A stretch of DNA of 64,000 nt from positions 193,501 to 257,500 of the forward strand of contig JACEEZ010013404.1 of NCBI GenBank assembly GCA_016584305.1. The letters are read 5' to 3'. Below the pieces are notes generated by a model. The model worked only from the letters and a program-made list of their open reading frames with translations, was not told where the DNA came from and made no database searches. Origin of the DNA: Chionoecetes opilio (taxonomy: Eukaryota > Arthropoda > Malacostraca > Decapoda > Majidae). Each line of letters starts with the position of its first letter. Position 1 is the first letter of the stretch. Position numbers and translations under genes: made by a program. This document shows, in pieces, positions 46,961-58,920 of this stretch.

Positions 46961-47155
46961 GAGAGATTGACGCATTTTGGGCCTCGGGGAAGTTCTCCAG
47001 TACTTTGCTCCATCTTGGTGCAGCCAACACTCTTCCTCGTATAATTGTCATGTTCGAAACAGGTTTTGGCGTCAATTTCTACAGTGTTTAACTTGTGTCA
47101 GTCAGTGTCTCATACGTAGTTGTGTTGTGCCCTACAGTACGGTGAGGTCTTCGAC

Positions 47156-47218
47156 ATGATGCTTGGAAAGAAGGACGATCAAGCAGAACAGTTGAAGTTG
47201 CGGAAGGATCGAAACATG
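47156..47218 (+). CDS. possible first coding exon, unknown product
   Basis: An ATG opens MMLGKKDDQAEQLKLRKDRNM and meets a strong donor (ATG/GTAAGT) at 47218/47219. The charged, helix-like sequence looks coding, but no partner exon or family is recognised. Confidence 0.25.
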
Positions 47219-47219
47219 G

Positions 47220-47870
47220 TAAGTCCTTTTAGATTACAAATCCCTTGGTACTGAGGCCATTGGTAACGAGGTCATGTGGTCATTAGGTCAACTATGCCTC
47301 AATTCGTTTGACCATGAAGTCGACTGGGACGAAGGTCAGTACTGATTCAGGAAATTTGAAGCCAAATATGATGAGAATCAGGAAGTTTGGGCTTCAAGCT
47401 CAGTCAGCCATATCAAAGAAAGGGAACAAAGACATTCCCCCTCACACACACATACACACACATAAAAGAAGCGCGAAAGTGTCTTTAGTGTTTATTTGAG
47501 GTGAAAGAACGTCGCCAGTTTTTAACGAATCTTTACCAAATGTGTCATGGAAAACCAGTTGCATGCCACAACAATACGCACACCAAGAAAACCCGGCTCC
47601 GGGCTCCATTATTGTCCTTCTGGGGTATAATCTACATATTTGGCTTCTGGACAATGCCAGGGTACATCTGCAATGAAAATGAAATGAAAATAAGAATGTT
47701 TGAATGTTTTGTAAATATCGCTTGTTAACATGAGAACAGCCTTCACAGATATACGATTCAATGTAGAGGAAGACTTAATACATCAAGGATGATTCTAGAG
47801 TATGCATTTGTAGTTTGAAGTCCCAACATTGTTCCCAATAATTAGTATCTAACATAGCAAATCAACACTT
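47220..47870. other. no recognisable gene
   Basis: Short frames only. A small (CACA)n tract lies near 47443. Confidence 0.35.
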
Positions 47871-48210
47871 TAAAGGACGTAGAAATTTTAGTTTGTGTGT
47901 GTAGTAGTAGTGGTTGTAGTAGTAGTAATGGTTTTTGTAGTAGTAGTAGTAGTAGTAGTAGTAGTAATGGTTTTTGTAGTAGTAGTAGTAGTAGTAGTAA
48001 TTGTTGTAGTAGGTTGTTCTGAGAGTTGGGGAAAACTTAAACCCAGCAAAAGACCAAGACACTGTAAACACAAAGGACTTTAAAGGACGTAGAATTTTTA
48101 GTTTGTGTAGTAGTAGTGGTTGTAGTGGTTTTTGTTGTAGTAGTTGTTGTAGTAGGTTGTTTTAAGGTCGAGGTAAACATGAACCCAGGAAAAGACCAAG
48201 GAACAAACCC
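47871..48210 (+). repeat. tandem units with internal (TAG)n
   Basis: Units of CTTTAAAGGACGTAGAA, (GTAGTAGT)n, GGTTGTT and AACCCAG.AAAAGACCAAG repeat at 47871 and 48077. They recur at 48997-49153 and from 49150 to about 49320. Confidence 0.75.
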
Positions 48211-48229
48211 AGACCCAGACAATAAGACA

Positions 48230-48445
48230 AAAAATTGTCCTGGGGAAATATCTGCTTGTCGCGGAAAAAAAAAATTGTCCTGGCGAAATATCTGCTTGCC
48301 GCGGACATAAAAGAATTGTCCTGGCGAAATATCTGCTTGCCGCGGACATAAAAGAATTGTCCTGGGGAAATATCTGCTTGCCGCGGACATAAAAGAATTG
48401 TCCTGGCGAAATATCTGCTTGCCGCGGACATAAAAGAATTGTCCT
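48230..48445 (+). repeat. 41-bp minisatellite
   Basis: About five units begin AATTGTCCTGGCGAAATATC and end CCGCGGACATAAAAG. The first unit is variant (Trp-like CTGGGG and an A run). Confidence 0.9.
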
Positions 48446-48996
48446 GGCCACAGCAAACTGGCCGGGACCGAGCAGGGAGAGACAGCATACACACTGTGAC
48501 GGAGACCTCAAACTGGCCAGGACTGAGCAAGGTATTCAAACCTCAACCCAGACTATTCCCGCACTGCCAGGCTAATGCTAATGTTCGGCCGGTTGTTGAG
48601 GAGTATTGAGAATCTGTCTCCTCTCTACCCTGCTGCTTCTCTTCTATAATATTCAATAGTTTAGATGCCAGTTCCTCCTCCTCCCTCCCGGAATCCCTCT
48701 CCTTCTCCCTGGAAAATTTAACCTTCTTCTTCCAACAAATCCACATCCTACATCTGATCTAACCATCCTGCTGTACATTTCGTTCCTCTCCCCTTCCCTC
48801 ACTGTTTCGCTATTTCTCTATAACCCTGACCCTTTATTATGCTTTGCCATAGTGCCATATGACCTCTGATGGCTGGCACATTCACCTTTTTGGCATTAAA
48901 TCAATCAATCAATCACGCTGATGTGTGGCCGTCTTCCAGTACAGCCACAGTGCATCACAGACTACTCCCGCACTGCCAGGCTCGCGCTGATGTTTC

Positions 48997-49330
48997 AGAA
49001 TTTTTAGTTTGTATAGTGGTTGTAGTAGTAGTGGTGGTTGTTGTAGTTGTAGTAGTAGTGTTTTATGTAGTAGTTGTTGTTGTAGGTTGTTTTAAGGTTG
49101 AGGTAAGCATGAACCCAGGAAAAGACCCAGACACTGAAAATACAACACTTTAAAGGACGTAGAATTTTTAGTTTGTGTGTAGTAGTAGTAGTAGTAGGTT
49201 TTTGCAGTTGTAGTATTGGTTGTAGTAGTAGTAGTAGTTATTGTAATTGTAGTATTGGTTGTTGTAGTAGTAGTGGTTGTAGTAGTAGTAGTAGTGTTTT
49301 TTGTAGTAGTAGTGGTAGCAGTTGTTGGAC
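48997..49330 (+). repeat. further (TAG)n-bearing tandem units
   Basis: The same family as 47871-48210, with the second unit expanded by TAG/TTG trinucleotides. It abuts a LINE tail. Confidence 0.7.
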
Positions 49331-49336
49331 ACAGGA

Positions 49337-49398
49337 ACTACTTGGTGTAGGTCTCACGGCCTCTTGTAGCTTCCTTAGTTTCTAATGTTCTAACATTT
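49337..49398 (+). mobile_element. CR1-like LINE 3' tail
   Basis: GTAGGTCTCACGGCCTCTTG and the decayed TTTCTAATGTTCTAAC tail match the 46510 copy. Confidence 0.5.
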
Positions 49399-49399
49399 A

Positions 49400-50141
49400 A
49401 AGGACAAAAAAAATTACACAGATATAGTGGTGGAGGATGTAAGGAGACTCTGTTATCTAGATAGACCAACAGATTAGAGAAATTTACCACAAAATGAGAT
49501 ACTGAGTGGTAATAGTGGTCACTCGATAATGGCGATGGGTTGTCTGGGTGTCGACTGTCAAGTTCGACTTCGGATACTATCTCGTTGTGATAAATGTATG
49601 CAGTCGGACTATCTCGTTGTGATGATAGTGACTAGAAATGCAGATACGTAGTGATAAGATTACTATTGTTGACACACCTTTGATTCTGAGTTCATTAAGG
49701 GATATATTTTTTGATTTTGTTGAACCAATGACTTATTTTTTTTCTACTGCATTGAATGAAATTTATTGTACTCTACATAATTATTACGAGCGAGCGCGAA
49801 GCGCTCGTGAGTTCTCGGTGGATACGGGATTTTTTTCACTTAAGCGGCCGACCCGGCCCGATCCGACCGTCACGCTTTTCAGGAGCTTATATCTTTGGAA
49901 TCCCGCTTCCGATTGACAAGCGGTCTTCGCCATCTGATATCATCCTTCGCCATTCAATACCTATTTGTGTTTACATGTTTTGTCTCACGTGAGGGGTCAG
50001 CATGGCGCGTGCCGCGTGAGGGGTGTCAGACAACGTTATCTTGCTATAGCTGAGAAACGGCTGTACCGACTAAGTTGAAATTTAGTGTGTGGTTTGAGAC
50101 CACACACCTAGCAATGTCACACAGGTCAAACTCCGGGTGAC
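49400..50141. other. no recognisable gene; palindromic GC patch
   Basis: ACGAGCGAGCGCGAAGCGCTCGT lies at about 49788 with a matching GGCTCGCTCGT near 50165 in inverted sense. It may be an unidentified TIR element. No ORF with a domain is seen. Confidence 0.3.
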
Positions 50142-50304
50142 GCACGTGCGGCGGGTTTCTACGGGCTCGCTCGTCCCTCGCCGATTAAGGGGTCTTACTG
50201 GTATTACCCTCTCCCCTTCATACTCCCCAGTCGCCTCCGTGGTGTAGTGGCTAGCGCGCCTGGCTACGAATCTGCGGGCCCTCGTTCGAATCCGGGCCAG
50301 GGCA
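50142..50304 (+). repeat. 163-bp direct repeat, copy 1
   Basis: It is identical, apart from one base, to 51137-51299, 995 bp downstream. It contains a unique 90-bp lead plus the tRNA-like head of a family B SINE. Confidence 0.9.
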
Positions 50305-50530
50305 AGTCGGCGGCCAGCCAATACAGCCGTTCTTCCTCCCTTTCGGTATTGATAATCTGGTACCTGAGGAAACCTGGGGAAGGTAACTGTGGTAACCCGG
50401 ATGTCACACTAGCCCAGTGTACCGGGATAACGGGTTCTCAACCACCACAGGCTCAAAGGCAAATGCGACGGAGATGAGCACCCAGGCTACGCGCAGCATA
50501 GCGTATGTCCCCATCTTTCCCTTTACCTTA
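50232..50530 (+). mobile_element. SINE family B
   Basis: A box TGGTGTAGTGG and B box CGTTCGAATCC precede the family body (GGTAACTGTGGTAACCCGG). It is full length. Confidence 0.75.
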
Positions 50531-51136
50531 CATAATCACATGTAACTAAGGTGGCGTGTGTAATTTAATTGTTAACTAATGGCGCAGAGCTATCTCAATA
50601 TCACTTTAGAGTGCTAGTTGTTCTGCAGAGATGAGAGCTATTTGGGCGATACCATGGGGAGCCGCCATATTGGTAGAAATACATAAAACTAAAATTGTTC
50701 AGTAGGGGGGAGACGAAGCGAATTGCGCGGGGGAACATTACTGAACGCAGCCCAAGTCTGTCTGTAGACTCGTAGAGAGAGGAACCGGTATGGTGGAGTA
50801 ACGCCAATGTCCGAAACTCTCCATTCTACCAACCTAGGCTACAATTTACCTTTTCTTAAAGTTAAATTTTTTGGGGAGAAGAGAGTGTAAGATAATCCTG
50901 GGCTTACTTATCAATGTGGTTGACTTCTCTAATGTGATTTAAGAATTTTTTGAATACAAAAATGAAAGTTAATCAAAAAAAGGTCCGAACTAAAGTCAAG
51001 ACACTTAGAAGCCTTCGGATAAAAGCCCGGGAATTACTGGAGTGGGAGGAGTGCGTTGCTACAATAACTGAGGGAATCTCTACCTTCTCGTCATAATTAC
51101 GTATAACGCGTCGCCTTCTCATTTCCAGTGGGGTGT
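50531..51136. other. no recognisable gene
   Basis: Unique-looking sequence between the two direct repeats. Confidence 0.35.
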
Positions 51137-51515
51137 GCACGTGCGGCGGGTTTCTACGGGCTCGCTCGTCCCTCGCCGATTAAGGGGTCTTACTGGTATT
51201 ACCCTCTCCCCTTCATACTCCCCAATCGCCTCCGTGGTGTAGTGGCTAGCGCGCCTGGCTACGAATCTGCGGGCCCTCGTTCGAATCCGGGCCAGGGCAT
51301 AGAATGAACTTTACTCTTTTGCTTTTGGCTATCATCCAGCAAACAACACATCCCAAGACCATAGGTGTCACTATAAACATCCAGCCTGCGCCACGAACGG
51401 GCGAGGGCAACCGACATTACGACCCTCCATAACGTGCAGGGCCAACAACCCCATGAGTCCTCACAAAGAACAAATAGCCTACAGTCGCTATAGGCTCCAA
51501 CGTAAAGAAAAAAAT
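51137..51515 (+). mobile_element. hybrid SINE: family B head joined to family A tail
   Basis: The 163-bp repeat ends at 51299 inside the family B head. After a roughly 55-bp unique linker comes a family A body (AGCCTGCGCCACGAACGGGC to GCTATAGGCTCCAACG). Junction by recombination or successive insertion is inferred. Confidence 0.6.
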
Positions 51516-53277
51516 CATTTCCGGGAAATCGGAGGATCACATGATGGCTGTTATGTGTCTTAAAGAAAGATAACTAAGAAAAGAAGGGTAGATTTTTTAC
51601 AAAACAAACAATGCTTGGTAGGCAGTGCCAACTCCTTTAGGAAGAAAATATGAAGACCTGTTGCTTGTATAAATAGGTAATCATAGTGTGAAATCCATGG
51701 TGTCTGAAATCACTAATAATAATGAAATAAAAAAACTGATGCCAAGTTCATTTTCAGCATAACCGAGAACAACTAAATACCAATACAACTATATAAAATT
51801 ATGTAGCAGCAGCAAACAAGACCCATGTATATCTGCAGTGTTCAAGGATAGGCTGCTGCGTATCCTTAAGCTCAACCAATTTCAATTGATATATAGCACT
51901 CCTTTATATAATATAGCAAATTATGGTTTCGCAACATGATTTGCTTATTTTTCTAAGGACTTTTATATTTTGAATTTTATGTTTTTTTTTGTATCAATCT
52001 AGCATACGTACATTTTTTCGGTATTTATCTTACGGTATATATATATATATATATAGTTACAACTGACGTTATGGACGGGGTCGTTACTATGACCAGTAGC
52101 GGCGAGGGCAGTACTAGTTCTTTCAAGTATCGTTATGGGGACAACACACATGATATTTCCCCTGTTACCCTGTCCATATGCAATTGTTAGGTTCGAAGGC
52201 CGGAATTATCCTCCGTTACGTAACTAGAGATTACCGAGTTCGTTGTTACGATACTCCACCGGCCACTTGTAACGAGGATAAGATACTGGTACGATGTAAC
52301 GAAGACTTAGCTCAATTTCTGCTCAGATTGAGTGTTAGCCAATCTGCAAAGGTGAACATAATCACCTTCGGTTAATTTACCAGAGATAGGAATATGGTTG
52401 AACAACCACCCAAAACCAAGACAACGTACAACACTGCAACTTCCAAGACGAAACAAGACACAATAACAACCACAGAAAACAAGACAAAAAAATAACAAGA
52501 GTTTGGGCCTAAGTGTCCACTAAACTCTTCAATAACAGTTACGTAATGATATCATACAATATAATACCCAATACAACAATACCAACGAAAATACAACCAC
52601 AACCACAACACGGAGCTAAGGAAACAAACATTTTTGAAACGACCTTCTCTCTCGCATGTCCATGTTGTATACTCAACTAAGAAAAAAAATAAAAACTGAC
52701 CAACCTCGCCAGTTGGCTGCGCGCTCGCTCCTCCTCCAATCTGTCAGACGCACGAACCAAATAGCAATGTTAGACTACAGTGCTTTATAAGAATCGTCCC
52801 TTAGACGACAACATTGGCTTTCGCCAACTATTACTACGTAACCGTCAGGTAAACACCCATCACCTCACCATAACCAAAATATCCCCAATAACATATCAAT
52901 AATCCGACGGCGGTACAACAACCCGCGTGCCCTCGCGGCACCACCGCCACCCCCGCCACCCCTGGGTGGGTGTTAACAAGGCAACTACTAACAAGACACC
53001 AAGCCATTGAATTAGCGGGCTTGGTGTCAATATATATCAGGATCAATAATATCAGGATCAATAACTGGATGTGTCGAAGAAAATATTAACAATGAACGAC
53101 GTTATAAGGTGGAACACTCACCGACGGTGACGAGCTATCCGGTATACGAAAGTACCATAAACCTTATGTCATGTCTGTACTCTGTGGTTATGTTTGTACA
53201 AGCTTTTTTTTGGCTATGACCCCATTCGTAACAATAATAAGACTTCAATCACAGAGTCAATCACATGGTTACCTAGG
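51516..53277. other. no recognisable gene
   Basis: AT-rich sequence with an ATATAT run near 52035 and a GC-richer patch at 52900-52975. No domain is found in the short open frames. Confidence 0.35.
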
Positions 53278-53285
53278 CTTTAGAC

Positions 53286-53592
53286 CAGTATTTCCCAACC
53301 TGGGGGAAATTTCCCCCTGGGGGGAAATTTCTGGATTCTAGGGGGGAAATTTATCCTGAGTGACATCTAAATTACTAGCATTTAGTCGACAGAAGAAAAA
53401 AAAATTCTTAGAATGTGGCTATTGACTTTTCTTCAAGTATATATAGATATGGAGGATAGTGTCTATATACTTGTGTTATTAAGCATGTAAATTTTGTGTT
53501 TTGGCTACTTTTTTCCTTGACATAAAGGGGGAAATCCGGATGGTTGAAATGGTGGAAGGGGGAAACAACACAAAAAAGGTTGGGAACCACTG
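53286..53592. mobile_element. hAT MITE with perfect 8-bp TSD
   Basis: The ends CAGTATTTCCCAACCTGGGG and, at the right, GGTTGGGAACCACTG are inverted repeats. CTTTAGAC is duplicated at 53278-53285 and 53593-53600. It is 307 bp and non-coding, with an internal GGGGGGAAATTT pattern. Confidence 0.85.
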
Positions 53593-53911
53593 CTTTAGAC
53601 CAATGACGTTGCCTCCTTGTGTTTCAACCATGAGATGGATCTTGTGTCTTTGCTTCGTGTAGCGTGTCAATCAAGTCAGTCAGCCTCTAACAGCCTCAAC
53701 GCACACATTCTCACACAACATATCACAACGACTCTGCCTTCGAGTGTTTCTCCGTCTGAACCTGACTGCCTGAATACGAGCGCCAAGGATAAGCTTCGCC
53801 CGAAGGCATCATCCCAGTACTTGGTCTTACCGAGGATTTTAACGAATCGGACGAGACCTGACTCACAATAAACACTAGATATAAGTTTAAGAATATGTAC
53901 CATATGAACAT

Positions 53912-53975
53912 AAGAAGAACATAAGAAAATAAGGAAGCTACAAGAGGCCGCGAGGCCTACACGTGGAAATGTTCC
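53912..53975 (-). mobile_element. CR1-like LINE 3' tail
   Basis: The minus strand shows GGCCTCTTGTAGCTTCCTTA and three TTCTTATG-type units. Only the extreme 3' end is retained. Confidence 0.55.
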
Positions 53976-53979
53976 TGTT

Positions 53980-54740
53980 GAATATGAAACATATTCAAGA
54001 AGAGAACATTTTCAAAACGAGACATGACGAGATTTGATCTTGTAAATATACAAATAGGTAAGAACACACACACACACACATGCATGAGCCAAGGTTGGTG
54101 CGCTCATTTATTTGTTAGTGATAGTAATTAAGGAATGACAAGGAATGAATGGCGGGAAGCAGATGGTGGGGCGCTGAAAAACGCAAAGTTAGGTTAGGCT
54201 CGAGTAGAATAGCGTATTTTGTCACCTTACTTACAATACTGTTTCCTTGTTACTTATTTTTTCTCCATTGGTGCAGCCCACACATTCTTACCCTGGCCTC
54301 GCACCTCTGTGGGGTGAGCTCACAGAGTTATACACTAGAGCGCGCATCCTCTACCCCAGTGGGAAGGCGGAGTGAAGCAGGCGGGGTCGGGTGGCGGGCA
54401 GGCAACCATGATACTCGCAATCCATGGCAAGGGCAAGTTTTAGTTATTAAATTTTTTTATCCCCTGCTTATTTTGTTTTGGGTAGGGTTCATAGACCAAC
54501 TAATCAAAAAAATGTTTGATTCGAACGGGAATCGTTTAATAAAAAAAAATAAAATAGAAATAAAAAAGAGTTGAAGCAAAAAATGTGACAAAAAATGTTT
54601 ATGACTATTTTATTTTACTTTCATTATTTTATTCTAGGTATGACTTAGTACTGAAATTTAATTAATGTCAAATATGCAACGATGTCTCTGAATACGATGG
54701 AGGTTCAGTTTTTTCTGAATATCTCTTTTTCTTGATAACA
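53980..54740. other. no recognisable gene
   Basis: Apparently ordinary intergenic sequence with a short (AC)n near 54065. Confidence 0.35.
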
Positions 54741-55931
54741 CCGGACTCCCTTGTGATGTCAAGCTTCTCTTTTAAAGCTGTAACTGTTCATATCCTGGAG
54801 CGCGGATTTGGGTTTTTTTTGGAAATTTGAAGAGATTTTTTGATGTCGGGTTTAGGTTAATTTTTTTAAAAAACTTCCCTTGTCATGAAACCATTTTATT
54901 TTTTTCACTGGAAAGATTTTTTTATGCCTTTTTGAAAAGTTATATAAAATGTATTTATGGGTTTAAAATAAAATTACTTTAAATTCCCCACGAAGGGTAT
55001 AAAAATGTATAACTCCACAAAGTATATAATATCATATATGTATGCTCTGTCGGGAAAACACTGCGGGTGAGGCCGGAGCTCTGTGACTGGGAGGAGAGGG
55101 TAAAACCCCTGGGCGAGGGAAAATAGAAACGAGGGCCCGGGGAAAGCGACGCTCCACGGCGAAAAGCTTTTTCCGTCAAAGTTTCTGTTCAGGAAAATTT
55201 TTTACCTCTACTTTTGTTGCAGGGGTACGTGTCATTTACCATTTGAATGGGAAACGTTGTTCCGAGACATGATTCAATAAAACAAATTAAGGAATAAAAG
55301 GGGGGTAACAAAGAATAAAAAAGAAAATGTTTGCACCATTATATTTTGCTCAATTATTTTATTATGGGTATAGCCAAGACCACTATATCTCGGGAGGGGG
55401 TACCCGTATAACAAAATTCTTTTTTCTAAAACTTTGCTGCCTTTTTCCTTGTAAAAAATTTCTAAGAGATTTTATCTTTTTCCCTTTTTTTGCATTTGAG
55501 AAATTCTTACTATAAAAAATCGCACTTTTAATTGCCCCTTATCGAAAAATGCTTAAATGATCGCAGTTCCGGTGGTCCTTTTTTTATTGCTATGCACCAA
55601 TATATTCCAATGACTAGCGTGGTAAGCTCTTTTGATCAGTTTTTTCATCGGGCACTACATAAAGTGCACAGCCTCTACGTTGGCCTAGAGTCCATCATTC
55701 CTTAGACCTGAAGCAGGGCAGGTCCCCGGTGGGGGGCCCGGCCCCCGATGAACCCGTCTCGGGCCTGCTCCCCACCCCCTGCGCCGACCTCTGTCACCTG
55801 CTTCACGACTCTTTGGGTCTCTGAGGGGGGATAGAGAATCCGGAACCTCGTAGGGCTTGACCAGGACCCCTGGTCTGATCCCCGACAGTGAAAGGTAAAT
55901 CCCGGTGTGCACCGGGCCCAGGCCCCAGCTA

Positions 55932-56489
55932 TCAGTCGCAAGCTGGGGCTGACAAGTTGCTTGGTGTGATGCGAGGTTTACACGGTTCCCCAAAACCCCC
56001 TCGCCAGCCCTCCCTTAAAAATTGGGGTCCGGCAAAACCTGCAGTCTCCTCACTCTGATCGCCATCAGCGGGGAGGAGGACACATTCTGAGTGTGCGCCC
56101 ATGCTCCTGTCCGCACGTAAAAGGGAAAAGCTGTTTGGCCTTCTTGGGTGCCCCCTCTCACCTGACGCGTGAGGAGGTTTGGGGGCCCGGGCCTCTATCT
56201 TGGTGAACCTTGAGTCGTATAATTTTTTGAAGTACACCTGCGGCAATTTGACTAGGTTTTTCCGGGGGTGTTCATTTCTTTGCCAGTCACCCATGCTTTC
56301 GGGTCCACATGTACCGGCGACTGGGCTGGGGTGACCATCGGAGTGGGGAAACCCTTCCACACTTGATCTCCTCAGCTCGGACGGGAGAAAGCCCCGCTTC
56401 ACGCCGGACCCGCTGGTAGGGGACCTGCTGGGCGTGGGCATTTTACCAGGATAACTCCGGTATCTCCCGGGGGTCTCACCCCTTGGCAC
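55932..56489 (-). CDS. uncharacterised basic ORF, possibly retroelement ORF1-like
   Basis: A 185-codon minus-strand frame is rich in Arg, Pro, Ser and Gly, with a more structured stretch NLVKLPQVYFKKLYDSRF. The start is not supported: no ATG opens the frame, and a stop lies shortly upstream. A basic Pro/Ser-rich N-terminal region followed by a folded segment would suit a LINE ORF1 or gag-type protein, but I see no zinc knuckle in frame. The surrounding sequence quality makes frame changes likely. Function unknown. Confidence 0.25.
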   Translation of the reverse strand: MPRGETPGRYRSYPGKMPTPSRSPTSGSGVKRGFLPSELRRSSVEGFPHSDGHPSPVAGTCGPESMGDWQRNEHPRKNLVKLPQVYFKKLYDSRFTKIEARAPKPPHASGERGHPRRPNSFSLLRADRSMGAHSECVLLPADGDQSEETAGFAGPQFLREGWRGGFGEPCKPRITPSNLSAPACD

Positions 56490-58721
56490 CTTAAAATTGC
56501 GTTTTATCTCTCATTCACGCTGGACAGCAGACTGCACACTGGACCCCTAACCGTGTCGATGAGGTAGGGCCCTCATGCTGGTGATAAGGGGGGCAGGGGA
56601 ACTTTGTGTGTGTCAACACGCATTACTCCAGAAGAGCTTGCGTCCCGCATCTTCTCCAAAAAGGGGGGAGTACCACCCTTTCCCCCCCGTGTTGGGCCCC
56701 ATTAGTCACCTTGCAGTCGATCAGGGGGTCGGGGAGTCGTATGTCACCAGCAAACATAGAGAGCCCGAGCTACCCTTTCGCAGGTTCTCATGGCACCCCG
56801 GGGGCCCCTGGTACAAAAGCCAAAGGTCCTTTCCCCATGGCTCCCCTGTCCTGACACTGCCCCTCCCTGAAACAAATTGGGGGCAGTTTTTCCCATAGCG
56901 TCGGGGACCATCGCCCCGGTCTTGTCCTTTCCCCCCATCGTAACCCCCAAACCAACTATTTTGGTACCCTGGGCTTCCCCGGCAAAGGGCCCTGGCCGAT
57001 GCCAGGGGACCTGCGGCCCTCCTCAGCTTGTTAGGATCGCAGACCAGGTAAAGTCTGGAGAGAGGTGGCCGTCAGCGATAAGGTCCTGGGGAATCCAGAA
57101 ACCAAGGCAGCACAGCAGGGGCGAACGTTGAACCGGATCTTGCCGCGCCAGGTTTCCCGGGCTGGCATTGTGTTTCTTTTTGCAGTGGCCGTCCAAAACT
57201 GCATCACAAGGGGTGCCCGGGGCCCCCGCCTCTCCCTGAGCGTCGGTCTACCAGTATGGACTCCTGTTGCTCCGCCTCTTTTCCCCGAGTGGCAGGGTGA
57301 AGACTCCTCCGTCCCATCCCAGAAAACCTGGTGATCTTTACCTGGCCCAGGAAACATCTGTCCTGCAGCTCAAGCTCTACCTCTTTATCTTCTGCTTCTG
57401 CTTCTTCACTTACCCCCCCCTCTTCCCTGCTTTCACTTGTCTATAGTCTCATTCTTGTCTACCCCGTCATCACATTGCCTCTCCCTCCCCAACTTTGATC
57501 CTCTGGTAGTACAGCCACCCAGGTTAAAGTAGGGGACTTTGCTGCCGGGGGGGGTCACACTGCACGTGTGCTCTCGCGTGGCACAGCTGGGGGTTGGAGC
57601 AGTGGGTTTCCGGTCCTTGCAGAGGAAGATCGTGGATTTCAGCCGTTATGTCAAAAAAGCCTGTTCTATTCTTCTCCCCCGAATTTCCCTTTTCTGCTTT
57701 TGTTCTCTGTCTCTCACCACTTCATAACCTTCTTCCAAAAATTTTTCTATCCTTCTGGTCCGGACCCTCAATAACAACCACTGGGGGTGAAAAAGGGCGT
57801 TTGTTTCTTCCACTGGGCAAGCACCAGGGGGGCGATCCTTCGCAAAGTCCCTCCTGGTACCCCCGCTTATCACACCCTCCCGGTGCCGCTGGTTCTTGGA
57901 GAAGGATTCCCCCCTTTACACGCCGCGATACGTAGGCACCCCACTTCAGCAAAAATCTCGTCCATCGCCAACAAAGGGGGGCCAAATTTGGGTCCAGACT
58001 CTGTCTATTCGGGCTTCGCCCCAACTTGGTTTACGAGAACCACCCTTTGAAAAACACGTTTCAAAAATTTGGGATGATAGGTGCAAATAAAGCCGTTACT
58101 TTAGGGGGGCCCTAAATTTTTGCATATAAATAAAAAAAGTCCTTTTTTGCATGGCAAAAAGGGGGCTTAAACCAAAAAGTTGAAAGGAAAAACCCCCCCT
58201 TAAATTTTCAATTTTACATAAGAAAAACCTCCCAAAATTCAAAAAATCTTTTTTTCACTTTTCATTGGACTAGGGCCGGTCCCCTACGGGCGGGGGATGC
58301 TCAAAAACCCCTCGTAAGGGACAATTTTAAAGTGTAGGCTACAAAAACCTTCGGGGGTTTGGGCTGAGGTTAAATCCCTCGTACCCGAGCTCACTCCCGT
58401 ACGGTGTTTGTGGGCCCCTGGGGGGAATATTAGGGTATTCTATATTCTAGGGTTTGGGTGGGGGGAAAATTCTTGCTGACCAATCACAAAAAGCAGCCCC
58501 TTTCGCAGGGACCGGCCTTATCTGGAAAATCATCTTGCTCCCCGCTGTCAGGGACCCCGTAAAAAAATTTAAAGAGCCCCGGGGGAGGCGGCGCAGAGTG
58601 TTGCGTTTTCCCAGTGGCGTTCTCGGTGACGCGATTTTCGCCCCCGAAAAAAACCAAAATCTTTCTGCCCCTTTTGAGGGGGCCCTAAAAAACCCCCCCT
58701 GCCCTGCCCTTTAACCCCTCC

Positions 58722-58920
58722 CTTCGATTTCGAGTGCATCCCGGGGACACGGGGGGGGGCATGAGCAATCAGAGGCCCCTCACTAAAAAAAAATCCTGTC
58801 TGCGGGAAACCCCGGGGGAGGGCCAGCCTCACAGCCCTCAAGGAACCCTCAAGTCCCACCCTTTCCCAGCCCTGGGTCACCAAATGCCTACAGGGGCTAA
58901 AGGCATAGGGGTAAAAAAAA
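58722..58920 (+). mobile_element. SINE family A, diverged and truncated
   Basis: It shares TTCGAGTGCATC, CATGAGC, CACAGCCCTCAAG and GCCTACAGGGGCTAAAGGCA in order with the copy at 12651. There are many homopolymer changes, for example CACGGGGGGGGGCATGAG. Confidence 0.55.

Noticed and set aside
50232..50303. functional tRNA gene
   Set aside because: A and B boxes are present, but the acceptor stem does not pair cleanly and the head continues into a multi-copy SINE body.
57031..57357. gag zinc-knuckle region
   Set aside because: A few Cys and His residues occur in neighbouring frames, but no frame gives a proper knuckle and the sequence quality is doubtful.
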